This document shows, in pieces, positions 1 through 6,567 of a stretch of DNA of 32,273 nucleotides. Source of the stretch: JAQTTT01 sp964565435 (GTDB lineage: Archaea; Nanobdellota; Nanobdellia; Tiddalikarchaeales; Tiddalikarchaeaceae); contig CAZMEY010000002.1 of the NCBI GenBank assembly GCA_964565435.1, positions 1 to 32,273 on the forward strand, read 5' to 3'. The notes beneath the pieces were generated by a model. That model was given only the letters and a program-made list of their open reading frames with translations. It made no database searches and was not told where the DNA came from. Numbering within the stretch: the stretch's first letter is position 1; the number at the start of each line of letters is the position of its first letter. A program made the position numbers and the translations under genes.

Positions 1-402
1 TCTCAAATATATAGGAAAGAAGAATTTCACCCAATCATTTTTTCTCCAAGTGCCTTTGTAATCAAGCTCTAAAAAATATTTTATTTTGAAAATTCCCATG
101 ACTGTGTCGCCTGCTATCCTGAAAGCGTTGGGTGAAAAAACAAATTTTATTCTCGCAAAGTTGTCAATGTTTTTGTAAGCAAGCCAATCCCAATACATTG
201 AAGTGACATCCACTGCAGTATCAATTTTGTGGAACTTGGTTTCAACGCATTTTAAGCCCCATTTCTCTATTAAGTCGTTGTAGAAATTTGTATACATATC
301 GCCTATTTTCATGATGCTTCCCTTGTTTTTCACTCCGAAAGTGTTGATTTCTATGCTTATAGGGTCATCTTTGGCGTCTTCAACCATTTGCTTGAAATTC
401 AT
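1..402 (-). CDS. Unknown protein, 3' end cut by window edge
   Basis: The reading frame opens with ATG at 402-400 and stays open to base 1, so at least 134 residues are present and the C-terminus lies outside the window. The protein starts MNFKQMVEDAKDDPISIEI and is rich in aromatic residues (a W-D-W-L patch around residue 75 and several F/Y/W near the window edge). I see no catalytic motif, signal peptide or clear membrane span and do not recognise the family. A TATA-like TTTTATAAT at 428-436 lies about 27 nt upstream of the ATG, fitting a leaderless transcript; the tRNA-Arg gene lies just upstream on the same strand. Codon choice looks like that of the neighbours. The start is fairly secure; the function is unknown. 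Confidence 0.75.
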   Translation of the reverse strand, partial: MNFKQMVEDAKDDPISIEINTFGVKNKGSIMKIGDMYTNFYNDLIEKWGLKCVETKFHKIDTAVDVTSMYWDWLAYKNIDNFARIKFVFSPNAFRIAGDTVMGIFKIKYFLELDYKGTWRKNDWVKFFFPIYLR

Positions 403-447
403 GAATATTAATGACTCATTATTTAATTATAAAAGTTATGAAATAAT

Positions 448-522
448 TGACCCGTATGGGATTTGAACCCACGGCCTACTGCTTAGAAGGCAGTCGCTCT
501 ATCCAAGCTGAGCTAACGGGCC
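448..522 (-). tRNA. tRNA-Arg (anticodon TCT)
   Basis: Read on the minus strand the sequence begins GGCCCGTTAGCTCAG and folds as a full cloverleaf. The acceptor stem GGCCCGT pairs with ACGGGTC (one G-T pair), the anticodon stem ACTGC pairs with GCAGT, and the T arm carries TTCAAAT. The loop CTTCTAA puts anticodon TCT at 487-485, reading AGA arginine codons. The discriminator base is A (448). CCA is not encoded and there is no intron. Confidence 0.96.
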
Positions 523-596
523 AATAGTAATTCTTAGATTACTATTTATTTTTAAAAGTAATGTTTTAAAAATAATCAATAATTCTTTAATTAATT

Positions 597-1211
597 ATGT
601 TGAATTTGGCTGATTCGTTAAGGCTTATGAAAACCAGGGGGTTTAGCTTGGCAGAGTTCTATGAATGCTCCGATAAATCAAGCTTATTATCTGCTTTTGA
701 TAGGATGCAAAAGCCTGTTGTTTTGAAAATCAGCAGCGATGAGCATTCCCACAAGACTGATGTTGGCGGGCTGGTTTTGAATATTAATGATAAAAAGGAA
801 TTATTGGCTGCTTATTCCAATCTTAAAAAATTGTCAAAAAATCTTGTGATTCAAGAGCAAAAAAAAGGCATTGAATTGATTATAGGCGTCCATAATGATT
901 CATCTTTCGGCAAAATGGTTATGCTTGGCATTGGAGGAATCTTTGTGGAACTGGTCAAGGATGCAAGCTTTAGGAAAGCGCCTATAACGAAAAAAGACGC
1001 CTTTGATATGATTGATGAATTGAAATTCAAAAAAATGCTTGAAGGATTTAGGGGCAACCCTTCAATTGACAAGGATTTATTGGCGGATTTATTGGTAAAA
1101 ATTGGCAATTTGATTATCAAGGAAAAAATTATTGAGATGGATTTGAATCCTGTAATATTTTGCGAAAAGGATTATTATATTGTTGATGCGAGAATCAAGT
1201 TGTCCGATTAA
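597..1211 (+). CDS. acdB: ADP-forming acetyl-CoA synthetase, beta (ATP-grasp) subunit
   Basis: This is the ATP-grasp subunit of archaeal acyl-CoA synthetase (ADP-forming), which converts acyl-CoA, ADP and phosphate to the acid, CoA and ATP and so gives substrate-level ATP in fermentative archaea. The 204 residues match the usual separate beta subunit in length. The signature HKTDVGG at 52-58 holds the His that in characterised enzymes relays the phosphoryl group. The glycine-rich MLGIGGIFVEL stretch near 110-120 and the acidic EMDLNPVIF near 180 are ATP-grasp metal/nucleotide elements. ATG at 597 has a TATA-like TTTTAAAAATAAT about 25 nt upstream, so the message is probably leaderless. The alpha subunit is the convergent neighbour, and the two stop codons share the TTAA at 1208-1211. 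Confidence 0.92.
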   Translation: MLNLADSLRLMKTRGFSLAEFYECSDKSSLLSAFDRMQKPVVLKISSDEHSHKTDVGGLVLNINDKKELLAAYSNLKKLSKNLVIQEQKKGIELIIGVHNDSSFGKMVMLGIGGIFVELVKDASFRKAPITKKDAFDMIDELKFKKMLEGFRGNPSIDKDLLADLLVKIGNLIIKEKIIEMDLNPVIFCEKDYYIVDARIKLSD

Positions 1212-2524
1212 AATATTTTTCCTATTGCTTTGGCAAAAAAGTAAGGCTCTTCAAAATTGATGATGCCGTTTTTTTCAAGCAATTCCAATGATTTATTGAC
1301 TCTTTCCCCTCCAACAAGGCATGAAAAAACAGCTTTGCCAGAGTTATTTTTTTTGTAATCAATCAATGCCTTAACGCTTTTTTCAACCTCAGTGTTGCTC
1401 TGGGGAGTTAAGATGAATAATAATACATCATAGAAGCTTTTTTTGGATAATGTTTTCAGGCTTTCATCATACCTTTGGGCCAACGCATCCCCCAAGACAT
1501 CTATTGGATTGCTCTTGCTCCAATGATTGGGCAGTATCTTTGAAAGGCTGTTTTCAATATTTTTTGGCAGGATTTCAATAATTAATCCGTTGCTTTCGCA
1601 GGCATCGCTTGATAATACTCCCATTCCTCCGGCATTGGTGATTATGCAAACCCTTTTTCCTTTAGGCATTCCGTTAATGCTTAAATGCTTGGCTAGGCTA
1701 AACATTTCAGAAAGATTGCTTACACTTATTATTCCAAATTGCTTAAAAATACTTTCGTAAATCTTAATGTCCCCTGCGAGGCTTCCTGTATGGCTTGAAA
1801 TCGCTTTTGCGGCTGTGCTGGTAATGCCTGCTTTTAGGGCAATTATTGGCTTTTTGCATCTTTTGACTGCATTCACGAAATTTTCCCCTTTTTGTATTCC
1901 TTCAGCGTAGATGCAGATTACTTTAGTGTCTGAATCATTGCTTAAATAATTAATATAATCTGAGAAATCAGTATTGAGCATGTTTCCAACGCTTATGAAT
2001 TTGCTGAAGCCTATTGAGTCAGTGAATGATTTGTCAAGCATTGCAACCCCTATTGCGCCTGACTGGGAAATGAATGAGATTCCTCCTTTTTTTATTTTTC
2101 CCTTGTAAAAGCTTGCATTCAAGCCATTGATTGAATCAATGAATCCCAAGCAATTAGGCCCCAAAATTTTTATCTTGTATTTTTTTGAAATATCCAATAA
2201 TTCATTGTCCAAATCTTTTTTTCCCATTTCGCCGAATCCTGCGCTGATTATTATTGCATTTTTTATTTTTTTTTCTCCGCAGTCAATCAATGCTTGGGGT
2301 GCAAATTTTGCCGGAATGACTATTATTGCCAAATCTATAGCTCCAGAATAATCAGTGATTTTTTCATAAACCTTGTCTTTGCCAATGAATCCCTTGCTTA
2401 TATTTACAGGGATTATCTTTATTTTTGATCCTTTAAGATTGTTATAGATATCATTTCCTATTTTACCTTTCTTGTTGCTTGCGCCTATAAGTGCAATTGT
2501 TTTTGGCTTGAAAAATCCCTGCAT
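1208..2524 (-). CDS. acdA: ADP-forming acetyl-CoA synthetase, alpha (CoA-binding) subunit
   Basis: CoA-binding and CoA-ligase subunit of the ADP-forming acyl-CoA synthetase; it would form the enzyme with the beta subunit encoded opposite. The N-terminal Rossmann-type CoA-binding domain begins KTIALIGAS, followed by LGPNCLGF, the ligase part with SFISQSGAIG, and the phospho-His motif SSHTGSLAG (His245 counted from the chosen start). I start the gene at ATG 2524-2522 (MQGFFKPKTIALIG, 438 residues): the longer frame begins with TTG, and a TATA-like TTTATAAAATA lies about 27 nt upstream of this ATG. Full length for a separate alpha subunit. The genes converge rather than forming an alpha-beta operon, so the subunits need independent promoters. 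Confidence 0.92.
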   Translation of the reverse strand: MQGFFKPKTIALIGASNKKGKIGNDIYNNLKGSKIKIIPVNISKGFIGKDKVYEKITDYSGAIDLAIIVIPAKFAPQALIDCGEKKIKNAIIISAGFGEMGKKDLDNELLDISKKYKIKILGPNCLGFIDSINGLNASFYKGKIKKGGISFISQSGAIGVAMLDKSFTDSIGFSKFISVGNMLNTDFSDYINYLSNDSDTKVICIYAEGIQKGENFVNAVKRCKKPIIALKAGITSTAAKAISSHTGSLAGDIKIYESIFKQFGIISVSNLSEMFSLAKHLSINGMPKGKRVCIITNAGGMGVLSSDACESNGLIIEILPKNIENSLSKILPNHWSKSNPIDVLGDALAQRYDESLKTLSKKSFYDVLLFILTPQSNTEVEKSVKALIDYKKNNSGKAVFSCLVGGERVNKSLELLEKNGIINFEEPYFFAKAIGKIF

Positions 2525-2559
2525 AATATTTTTATGAATTATCAATATTTTATAAACTT

Positions 2560-2721
2560 TTAAAGGCCTAAGGGGTTGATTAGGTTGAATAAGATTACCA
2601 AGACCACAACTATTCCTGTTGCAATCATTACCTGCATTGGAGTTAGTGAAAACTTTGTTTTTGAATCCTCAAAGTATTGGACTATTCCTCCTGAGCTTGA
2701 AGGCAATTTAGAGCTAGCCAT
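2560..2721 (-). CDS. secG: Preprotein translocase subunit Sec61 beta (SecG)
   Basis: A 53-residue protein too short for routine ORF listing. It begins MASSKLPSSSGGIVQYFED, the typical archaeal Sec61 beta start with a Ser/Gly-rich patch followed by an aromatic-acidic segment. It then carries a single transmembrane helix (about 31-46, MIATGIVVVLVILFN) and ends NLINPLGL. It is the small tail-anchored subunit of the SecYE translocon. ATG at 2721 has a TATA-like TTTTTAAA at 2745-2752, inside a palindrome shared with the divergent gene at 2786. Other parts of the targeting route, ftsY and srp54, lie within 9 kb. Length, topology and motif all fit, so the call is firm. Confidence 0.9.
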   Translation of the reverse strand: MASSKLPSSSGGIVQYFEDSKTKFSLTPMQVMIATGIVVVLVILFNLINPLGL

Positions 2722-2744
2722 GAATTATCTCTAAATAGTTTTGA

Positions 2745-2762
2745 TTTAAAAAGCTTTTTAAA
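2745..2762. promoter_or_regulatory. Palindromic divergent TATA region
   Basis: TTTAAAAAGCTTTTTAAA is a perfect 18-base palindrome between divergent secG (ATG 2721) and the gene at 2786. Each half reads as a TTTTTAAA TATA-like box about 24 nt from the start codon it faces, so one palindrome can supply leaderless promoters to both genes. Confidence 0.6.
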
Positions 2763-2785
2763 AAGAAAATTTCCATTGGATTTTT

Positions 2786-3436
2786 ATGAAGGAATTCAAT
2801 GGCAGCATGGAAGATTTTATGTCATTCCTTAATGGGGGCAAAACCAGCCATGATAGTGATGGATTAGAGTTTTTGATAGAGTGCGGGCAAAAGATTGAAA
2901 AATTGTCCAATACAAATTATGCTAAAGCTAATCCCTATATTGAAGCTTACCTTAATGCAATAAATTATATAAAAAATATCTATGAAAACCCCACTTTGGA
3001 TAATATTAAAGAGAATTATGGCAATCTAAAAAATTTAATTGAACAATATGAAAATATTAATTTAAAGAATGCTGCAAAAAAAGTGATTGCTTATGCTGAT
3101 AACTTTAAAGATGAAGCTAAAATGCTTAAAGAAGAGCTTTTTTGGCCTGCTGCTTCAAATATTAGCCATTCATTTGATAGTGAAGCAGATAGATTGCTTA
3201 AAGGAGCTCTTTATCATTCAATCTTTGACCAGGTTAATCAGTTATTTGATATAGGTACTTTTGGGTGCGTGCTTAATGATGCCTTGAATGCTTTTCCTTC
3301 AAGGCAAATAGATGTTATTGAAGAGCTTTCAAGGTTTAAAGGAAGGCTTGATTTTATTAAAGGGGAGATAATTTGCGCGCAAGCCAATGAATATTGCGTG
3401 GATTATGCTTTTATTGAAGACGAGCTGGAAGAATAG
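2786..3436 (+). CDS. Unknown helical protein
   Basis: A 216-residue soluble, probably mainly alpha-helical protein. I do not recognise a family. It has no signal peptide or membrane span. Long amphipathic stretches with regular Asn/Tyr/Leu spacing occur at about 45-115, suggesting helical bundles. A Trp-Pro (FWPAAS) sits near 118 and five Cys are spread out (33, about 160, and three near the C-terminus). ATG at 2786 lies about 24 nt after a TATA-like box in the palindrome shared with Sec61 beta, so the two are probably transcribed divergently from one promoter region. The next gene, rps19e, has its own TATA-like TTTTTAAAATC at about 3442, so this is likely a separate transcript. Confidence 0.8.
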   Translation: MKEFNGSMEDFMSFLNGGKTSHDSDGLEFLIECGQKIEKLSNTNYAKANPYIEAYLNAINYIKNIYENPTLDNIKENYGNLKNLIEQYENINLKNAAKKVIAYADNFKDEAKMLKEELFWPAASNISHSFDSEADRLLKGALYHSIFDQVNQLFDIGTFGCVLNDALNAFPSRQIDVIEELSRFKGRLDFIKGEIICAQANEYCVDYAFIEDELEE

Positions 3437-3474
3437 GAAAAGTTTTTAAAATCATAATAGTTTTTTGAGTTAAT

Positions 3475-3903
3475 ATGGTTAATGTACTTGATGCTGATGC
3501 GAATGCATTTGTCAGCGCGTTAAAAGAGGAATTGAAAGCTTATCCTAAGATAGTTGCCCCTGAATGGGCAAAATTTGTCAAAACCTCTGTGAGCAAGGAA
3601 AGGGTTCCAACTCAGCCTGATTTTTGGCATATAAGGACTGCCAGCATTTTAAGGTATATTTACATTCATGGCCCAAGAGGGGTTTCAAGGTTAAGGACTA
3701 AATATGGCTCAAGGAAAAATAGGGGGGCAAAACAAGAAAGGACTTTCAAAGGCTCAGGAAAAATAATAAGGGTTATTTTGCAGCAATTGGAAGGCGAGGA
3801 ATTCTTAAAGCAGGTTATGAGAGGAAAAAGGAAAGGCAGGGAATTAACTCCTAAAGCTGTTAAATTAATGGATAATGTTGCTTATAAGGTGGCTAAGAAA
3901 TGA
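3475..3903 (+). CDS. rps19e: 30S ribosomal protein S19e
   Basis: Archaeal/eukaryotic small-subunit protein S19e; in eukaryotes it acts in 40S head assembly and 18S processing. Recognisable segments are the N-terminal VLDADANAFVSALKEELK, the APEWAKFVKTS segment near 40, DFWHIRTASILRYIY near 60-75 and the basic RLRTKYGSRKNRG near 82-94. The 142 residues are normal for archaea. It opens an operon: rpl39e overlaps its stop by four bases (ATGA at 3900-3903), then rpl31e, eif6, pfdA and ftsY follow, the order known from many archaea. A TATA-like box about 30 nt upstream of ATG 3475 fits a short or absent leader. Confidence 0.97.
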   Translation: MVNVLDADANAFVSALKEELKAYPKIVAPEWAKFVKTSVSKERVPTQPDFWHIRTASILRYIYIHGPRGVSRLRTKYGSRKNRGAKQERTFKGSGKIIRVILQQLEGEEFLKQVMRGKRKGRELTPKAVKLMDNVAYKVAKK

Positions 3904-4088
3904 CTAGGAATAAGGTTGGAGCATTGAAAGTAAGGCTTACTGCAGCCAAATCAAAGAATAGGGTTGCACCTAGATGGATAATTGTTAAGAAATACGGATT
4001 AAAGAGGGGAGTGCATGTTAGCAGCTGGACTCTTAACCCTAAGATGAGAAGGAATTGGAGAAGATCCAAGATAGGAATAAACAAGTGA
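3900..4088 (+). CDS. rpl39e: 50S ribosomal protein L39e
   Basis: Very basic small protein of the large subunit that in known structures lines the lower exit tunnel. The start MTRNKVGALKVRLTAAKSKN, the RWIIVKK segment and the ending RRNWRRSKIGINK match L39e. At 62 residues it is about ten longer than the usual 51; the extra residues form a loop (about YGLKRGVHVSSW, 32-43) between the WxIVK element and the C-terminal MRRNWRR block. The start overlaps the rps19e stop by four bases, pointing to coupled translation. A GTGAT sequence embracing its own TGA stop lies six bases before the rpl31e ATG. Confidence 0.93.
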   Translation: MTRNKVGALKVRLTAAKSKNRVAPRWIIVKKYGLKRGVHVSSWTLNPKMRRNWRRSKIGINK

Positions 4089-4095
4089 TGATAAT

Positions 4096-4497
4096 ATGAA
4101 AGAGTTTGAAGTAAGAAAATACAATATAAACCTTAGAAAGGATGGCTTGAAAGCCCCTAAAACAGAGAGAAGCAAAAGGGCTGTGGTGACTATTAAAAAA
4201 TTTGTTGAAAAAAACACCAGGGCTAAAAGAGGGGATGTATTGATTGGTGAAGAGCTTAATAATTATTTATGGGAAAAAGGCATTAAAAACACTCCTGGAA
4301 AAGTCAGCGTTTTTGTGCAGAAATTAAAAAGCAATAAGGTCTTTGTCAATTTGGAAGGAAAGCCTTTGAAGATTGAAGCTGAGCCAAAAAAAGCCGATGC
4401 TAAAAAAGACAAAAAATCATTGGAAGAAATAGCCGATGAATCCAAAAAAGCTGAAACCATTGATTCTGAGAATGCAAAGGAAAAGCCTAAAAAGTAA
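4096..4497 (+). CDS. rpl31e: 50S ribosomal protein L31e with charged C-terminal tail
   Basis: Large-subunit protein found near the tunnel exit in archaea and eukaryotes. Residues 1-95 carry the L31e core: YNINLRKDGLKAPKTERSKR, an AVVTIKKFVEKNTRAKRGDV helix region, a WEKGIKNTPGKVSVFVQKL segment and a final beta strand. The usual length is near 90, but this protein runs to 133. The extra 40 residues (about 94-133) are a Lys/Glu/Ala-rich tail with repeated KKADAKKDKK-like pieces and no hydrophobic core, so probably disordered. The ATG at 4096 is preceded by GTGAT (4085-4089), a Shine-Dalgarno-type site that also contains the rpl39e stop codon. Confidence 0.94.
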   Translation: MKEFEVRKYNINLRKDGLKAPKTERSKRAVVTIKKFVEKNTRAKRGDVLIGEELNNYLWEKGIKNTPGKVSVFVQKLKSNKVFVNLEGKPLKIEAEPKKADAKKDKKSLEEIADESKKAETIDSENAKEKPKK

Positions 4498-4517
4498 TAA
4501 TTAATTAGTTTATTATC

Positions 4518-5168
4518 ATGCAATTAATAAATTTTTTCGGAAACCCCAATATTGGATTATTTTTTTATTCTACTGATAGTTATACAATAGTCCCTAAAGT
4601 GATTGAGGATAGAACAGCCAAAATAATAGAGGATGAATTGAAAACCCAATTAATAAAGGTTGATGTAATGGGTTCAAGTGTTAACGCAATATTTCTTGCA
4701 GGAAATGAAAAAATCATTCTTGCGCCCAAGGGAATCAGCAATGAATCAATAAATGAATTGAAAAAAACGGGGCTCAAGATTGAAATCATTGACACAACAT
4801 TCAATGCTATTGGCAATAATATTGCAATCTATAAAAACAAGGCAATAGTGAACCCTGATTTGGAAGAATCAGCCATTAAGCAGTTGGAAAAATTGGGATT
4901 TGAAATCCTTAAAACAAGGATTGCAGGGGTTGAAACAGTTGGGGCAAATTTGGTATTATTCAAAAAAAAGGGTTTAATCAATGCCAAAGCCAAAGAGTCG
5001 GAGATTAAAAAAATCAGCGAATTCTTAGGGATAGAGCTTGAGCTTGGCACTGTCAGCGGAGGAAGCCCAATAATCAAGGCAGGGTTTGCAAAGAACTCCA
5101 AAGGGATACTTGTATCTGAGCAGATGACTGGAGCAGAGATACTTATGCTAGAGGATTTGATGAAATGA
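4518..5168 (+). CDS. eif6: Translation initiation factor 6 (aIF6)
   Basis: aIF6 binds the large ribosomal subunit and blocks subunit joining; it is built from five pseudo-symmetric repeats. This 216-residue protein has the family's repeated pattern of NPNIGLFFYSTDSYTIVPK at the start, then GSSVNAIFLAGNEK, FNAIGNNIAIYKNKAIVNP, ETVGANLVLFKKKGLINAKA and a last repeat with GTVSGGSPIIKAG and an end LVSEQMTG. The length is normal. ATG at 4518 follows rpl31e by 20 bases, and the end overlaps pfdA by four bases. In many archaea the gene for LX (L18Ae) sits between eif6 and pfdA; here there is no room for it. Confidence 0.96.
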   Translation: MQLINFFGNPNIGLFFYSTDSYTIVPKVIEDRTAKIIEDELKTQLIKVDVMGSSVNAIFLAGNEKIILAPKGISNESINELKKTGLKIEIIDTTFNAIGNNIAIYKNKAIVNPDLEESAIKQLEKLGFEILKTRIAGVETVGANLVLFKKKGLINAKAKESEIKKISEFLGIELELGTVSGGSPIIKAGFAKNSKGILVSEQMTGAEILMLEDLMK

Positions 5169-5659
5169 GCGAGGATTTAAGGGAAAAAATTGAGGAAAAA
5201 TCAGCTGAGTTCGAGATGCTTAGAAGGGATTTGGAGACAATTGACGCTCAAAACTCTGAAATAAGCTCAAGATTATCGCAATTCAAATCAGCTGTTGAAA
5301 TAATTAGCCAGGTAAAAAAAGCTGTTCCCGGACAAGATGTAATACTTCCAATAAGTGAGGGATTAATGATTAAGGTGCAGATAAAAGACCCTAAAAGCGC
5401 ATTAATAGGTGTTGGAAACAATATAGTAATACAGAAAAACTCAGAGGATTGCGAGAAATACATTAAGGAAAGGATTGACGAAGCGGATAATCTTTTAAGC
5501 CAATTGGATGCCCAAGCCTCAAATACGACCACTAAATTAAGGAAGCTTGAATCTGAGCTGCTTATGCTTACATCAAAAGAGACTGAAAAAAGGCAATTGG
5601 AAGAGGAAGAATTGGACAAAAAAATTGCAGAGCAGGAAAAAAAGAATAAAAAGGAGTGA
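5165..5659 (+). CDS. pfdA: Prefoldin subunit alpha
   Basis: Alpha subunit of the jellyfish-shaped prefoldin hexamer that hands unfolded proteins to the group II chaperonin. It shows a coiled coil at each end (about 1-50 and 100-160) around a central beta-hairpin region (about 55-92, with ILPISEGLMIKVQI and GVGNNIVIQK), as expected for the alpha type. At 164 residues it is longer than the usual ~140; the excess is a C-terminal Glu/Lys-rich helix extension from about 138. It overlaps eif6 by ATGA and ftsY by GTGA, so translation is probably coupled through eif6-pfdA-ftsY. Confidence 0.92.
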   Translation: MSEDLREKIEEKSAEFEMLRRDLETIDAQNSEISSRLSQFKSAVEIISQVKKAVPGQDVILPISEGLMIKVQIKDPKSALIGVGNNIVIQKNSEDCEKYIKERIDEADNLLSQLDAQASNTTTKLRKLESELLMLTSKETEKRQLEEEELDKKIAEQEKKNKKE

Positions 5660-6567
5660 ACAGGGCATTGTTTGAATTCTTCAAAAAAAAGCTCAATGAA
5701 ACAATCACTAATGTGAAAAAAGCCTTCACTGAAAAAATATTGAGCGAAAAGGATTTTGAAAAGATATTCTTTGAAATAGAGCTGGGGCTTATCCAAAGCA
5801 ATGTAAGCTCTAAAGTCGCTGACAAAATAAAGCAGGAATTAAAAAATGACTTGGTTGGAAAAAGCGTAAGCAAGGATTTGAAAAAAGCAATAACTGAATC
5901 ACTTAAAAATGCATTGACACAAATACTTGAAGAGGTTGATTATGCTGAATTAATCAATAATATTAAATCTAAAAAGCCTTACATAATAATGATTATAGGA
6001 GTTAATGGCTCGGGAAAAACAACTACAATCGCCAAATTGGCGAATTATTTCAAGAATAAAAATTTGTCGCCAATATTGGCTGCTTGCGACACTTTCAGGG
6101 CTGCAAGCATTGAGCAATTGAAAACCCATGCGGACAAATTGGGCATAAAATTAATAAGCTCGGATTACGGGGCAGACGCCACAAGCATAGCGTTTGACGC
6201 CAAAAAGCATGCAGAAAAAAACTGCTCAGATGTGCTTATAATTGACACTGCTGGAAGGCTGCAGTCCAACTCCAACTTAATGGAGGAGTTAAAAAAAATG
6301 AAGAGGGTCATAAACCCGGATGCTTGCATCTTCGTTGCTGATTCAATAACTGGCGCAGACGCTGTTGAGCAGGCCGAAAGATTCAATGATGAAATAGGCA
6401 TAGATTATTTGATATTATCAAAAACTGATGTTGACCAAAAAGGCGGTGCAATAATATCAATAAGCTATTCAGTCAAAAAGCCAGTATTATTCCTAGGAGT
6501 GGGGCAGGAATACAAGGACTTAAAAGAGTTCAAAAAAGACGAGATAATTGGGAAATTGCTTATTTAA
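5656..6567 (+). CDS. ftsY: SRP receptor FtsY
   Basis: SRP-family GTPase that receives SRP-ribosome complexes at the membrane. Motifs in order: an N domain helix bundle (about 1-100), P-loop GVNGSGKTTT (115-124), DTFRAASIEQL (145-155), DTAGRLQSN (197-205), then SKTDVDQKGG and a C-terminal LGVGQEYKDLKEF. The 303 residues include no long acidic A domain, as in other archaeal forms. The start is GTG at 5656, overlapping the pfdA stop; a weaker alternative is the TTG five codons later. The stop shares TTAA (6564-6567) with the stop of the opposing large coiled-coil gene, leaving no intergenic space for a terminator. Confidence 0.97.
   Translation: MNRALFEFFKKKLNETITNVKKAFTEKILSEKDFEKIFFEIELGLIQSNVSSKVADKIKQELKNDLVGKSVSKDLKKAITESLKNALTQILEEVDYAELINNIKSKKPYIIMIIGVNGSGKTTTIAKLANYFKNKNLSPILAACDTFRAASIEQLKTHADKLGIKLISSDYGADATSIAFDAKKHAEKNCSDVLIIDTAGRLQSNSNLMEELKKMKRVINPDACIFVADSITGADAVEQAERFNDEIGIDYLILSKTDVDQKGGAIISISYSVKKPVLFLGVGQEYKDLKEFKKDEIIGKLLI

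Noticed and set aside
5248..5873. Long antisense open frames across pfdA and ftsY
   Set aside because: They are low-complexity Phe/Ser/Leu-rich mirror frames of Lys/Glu-rich genes and lie over firmly identified genes.
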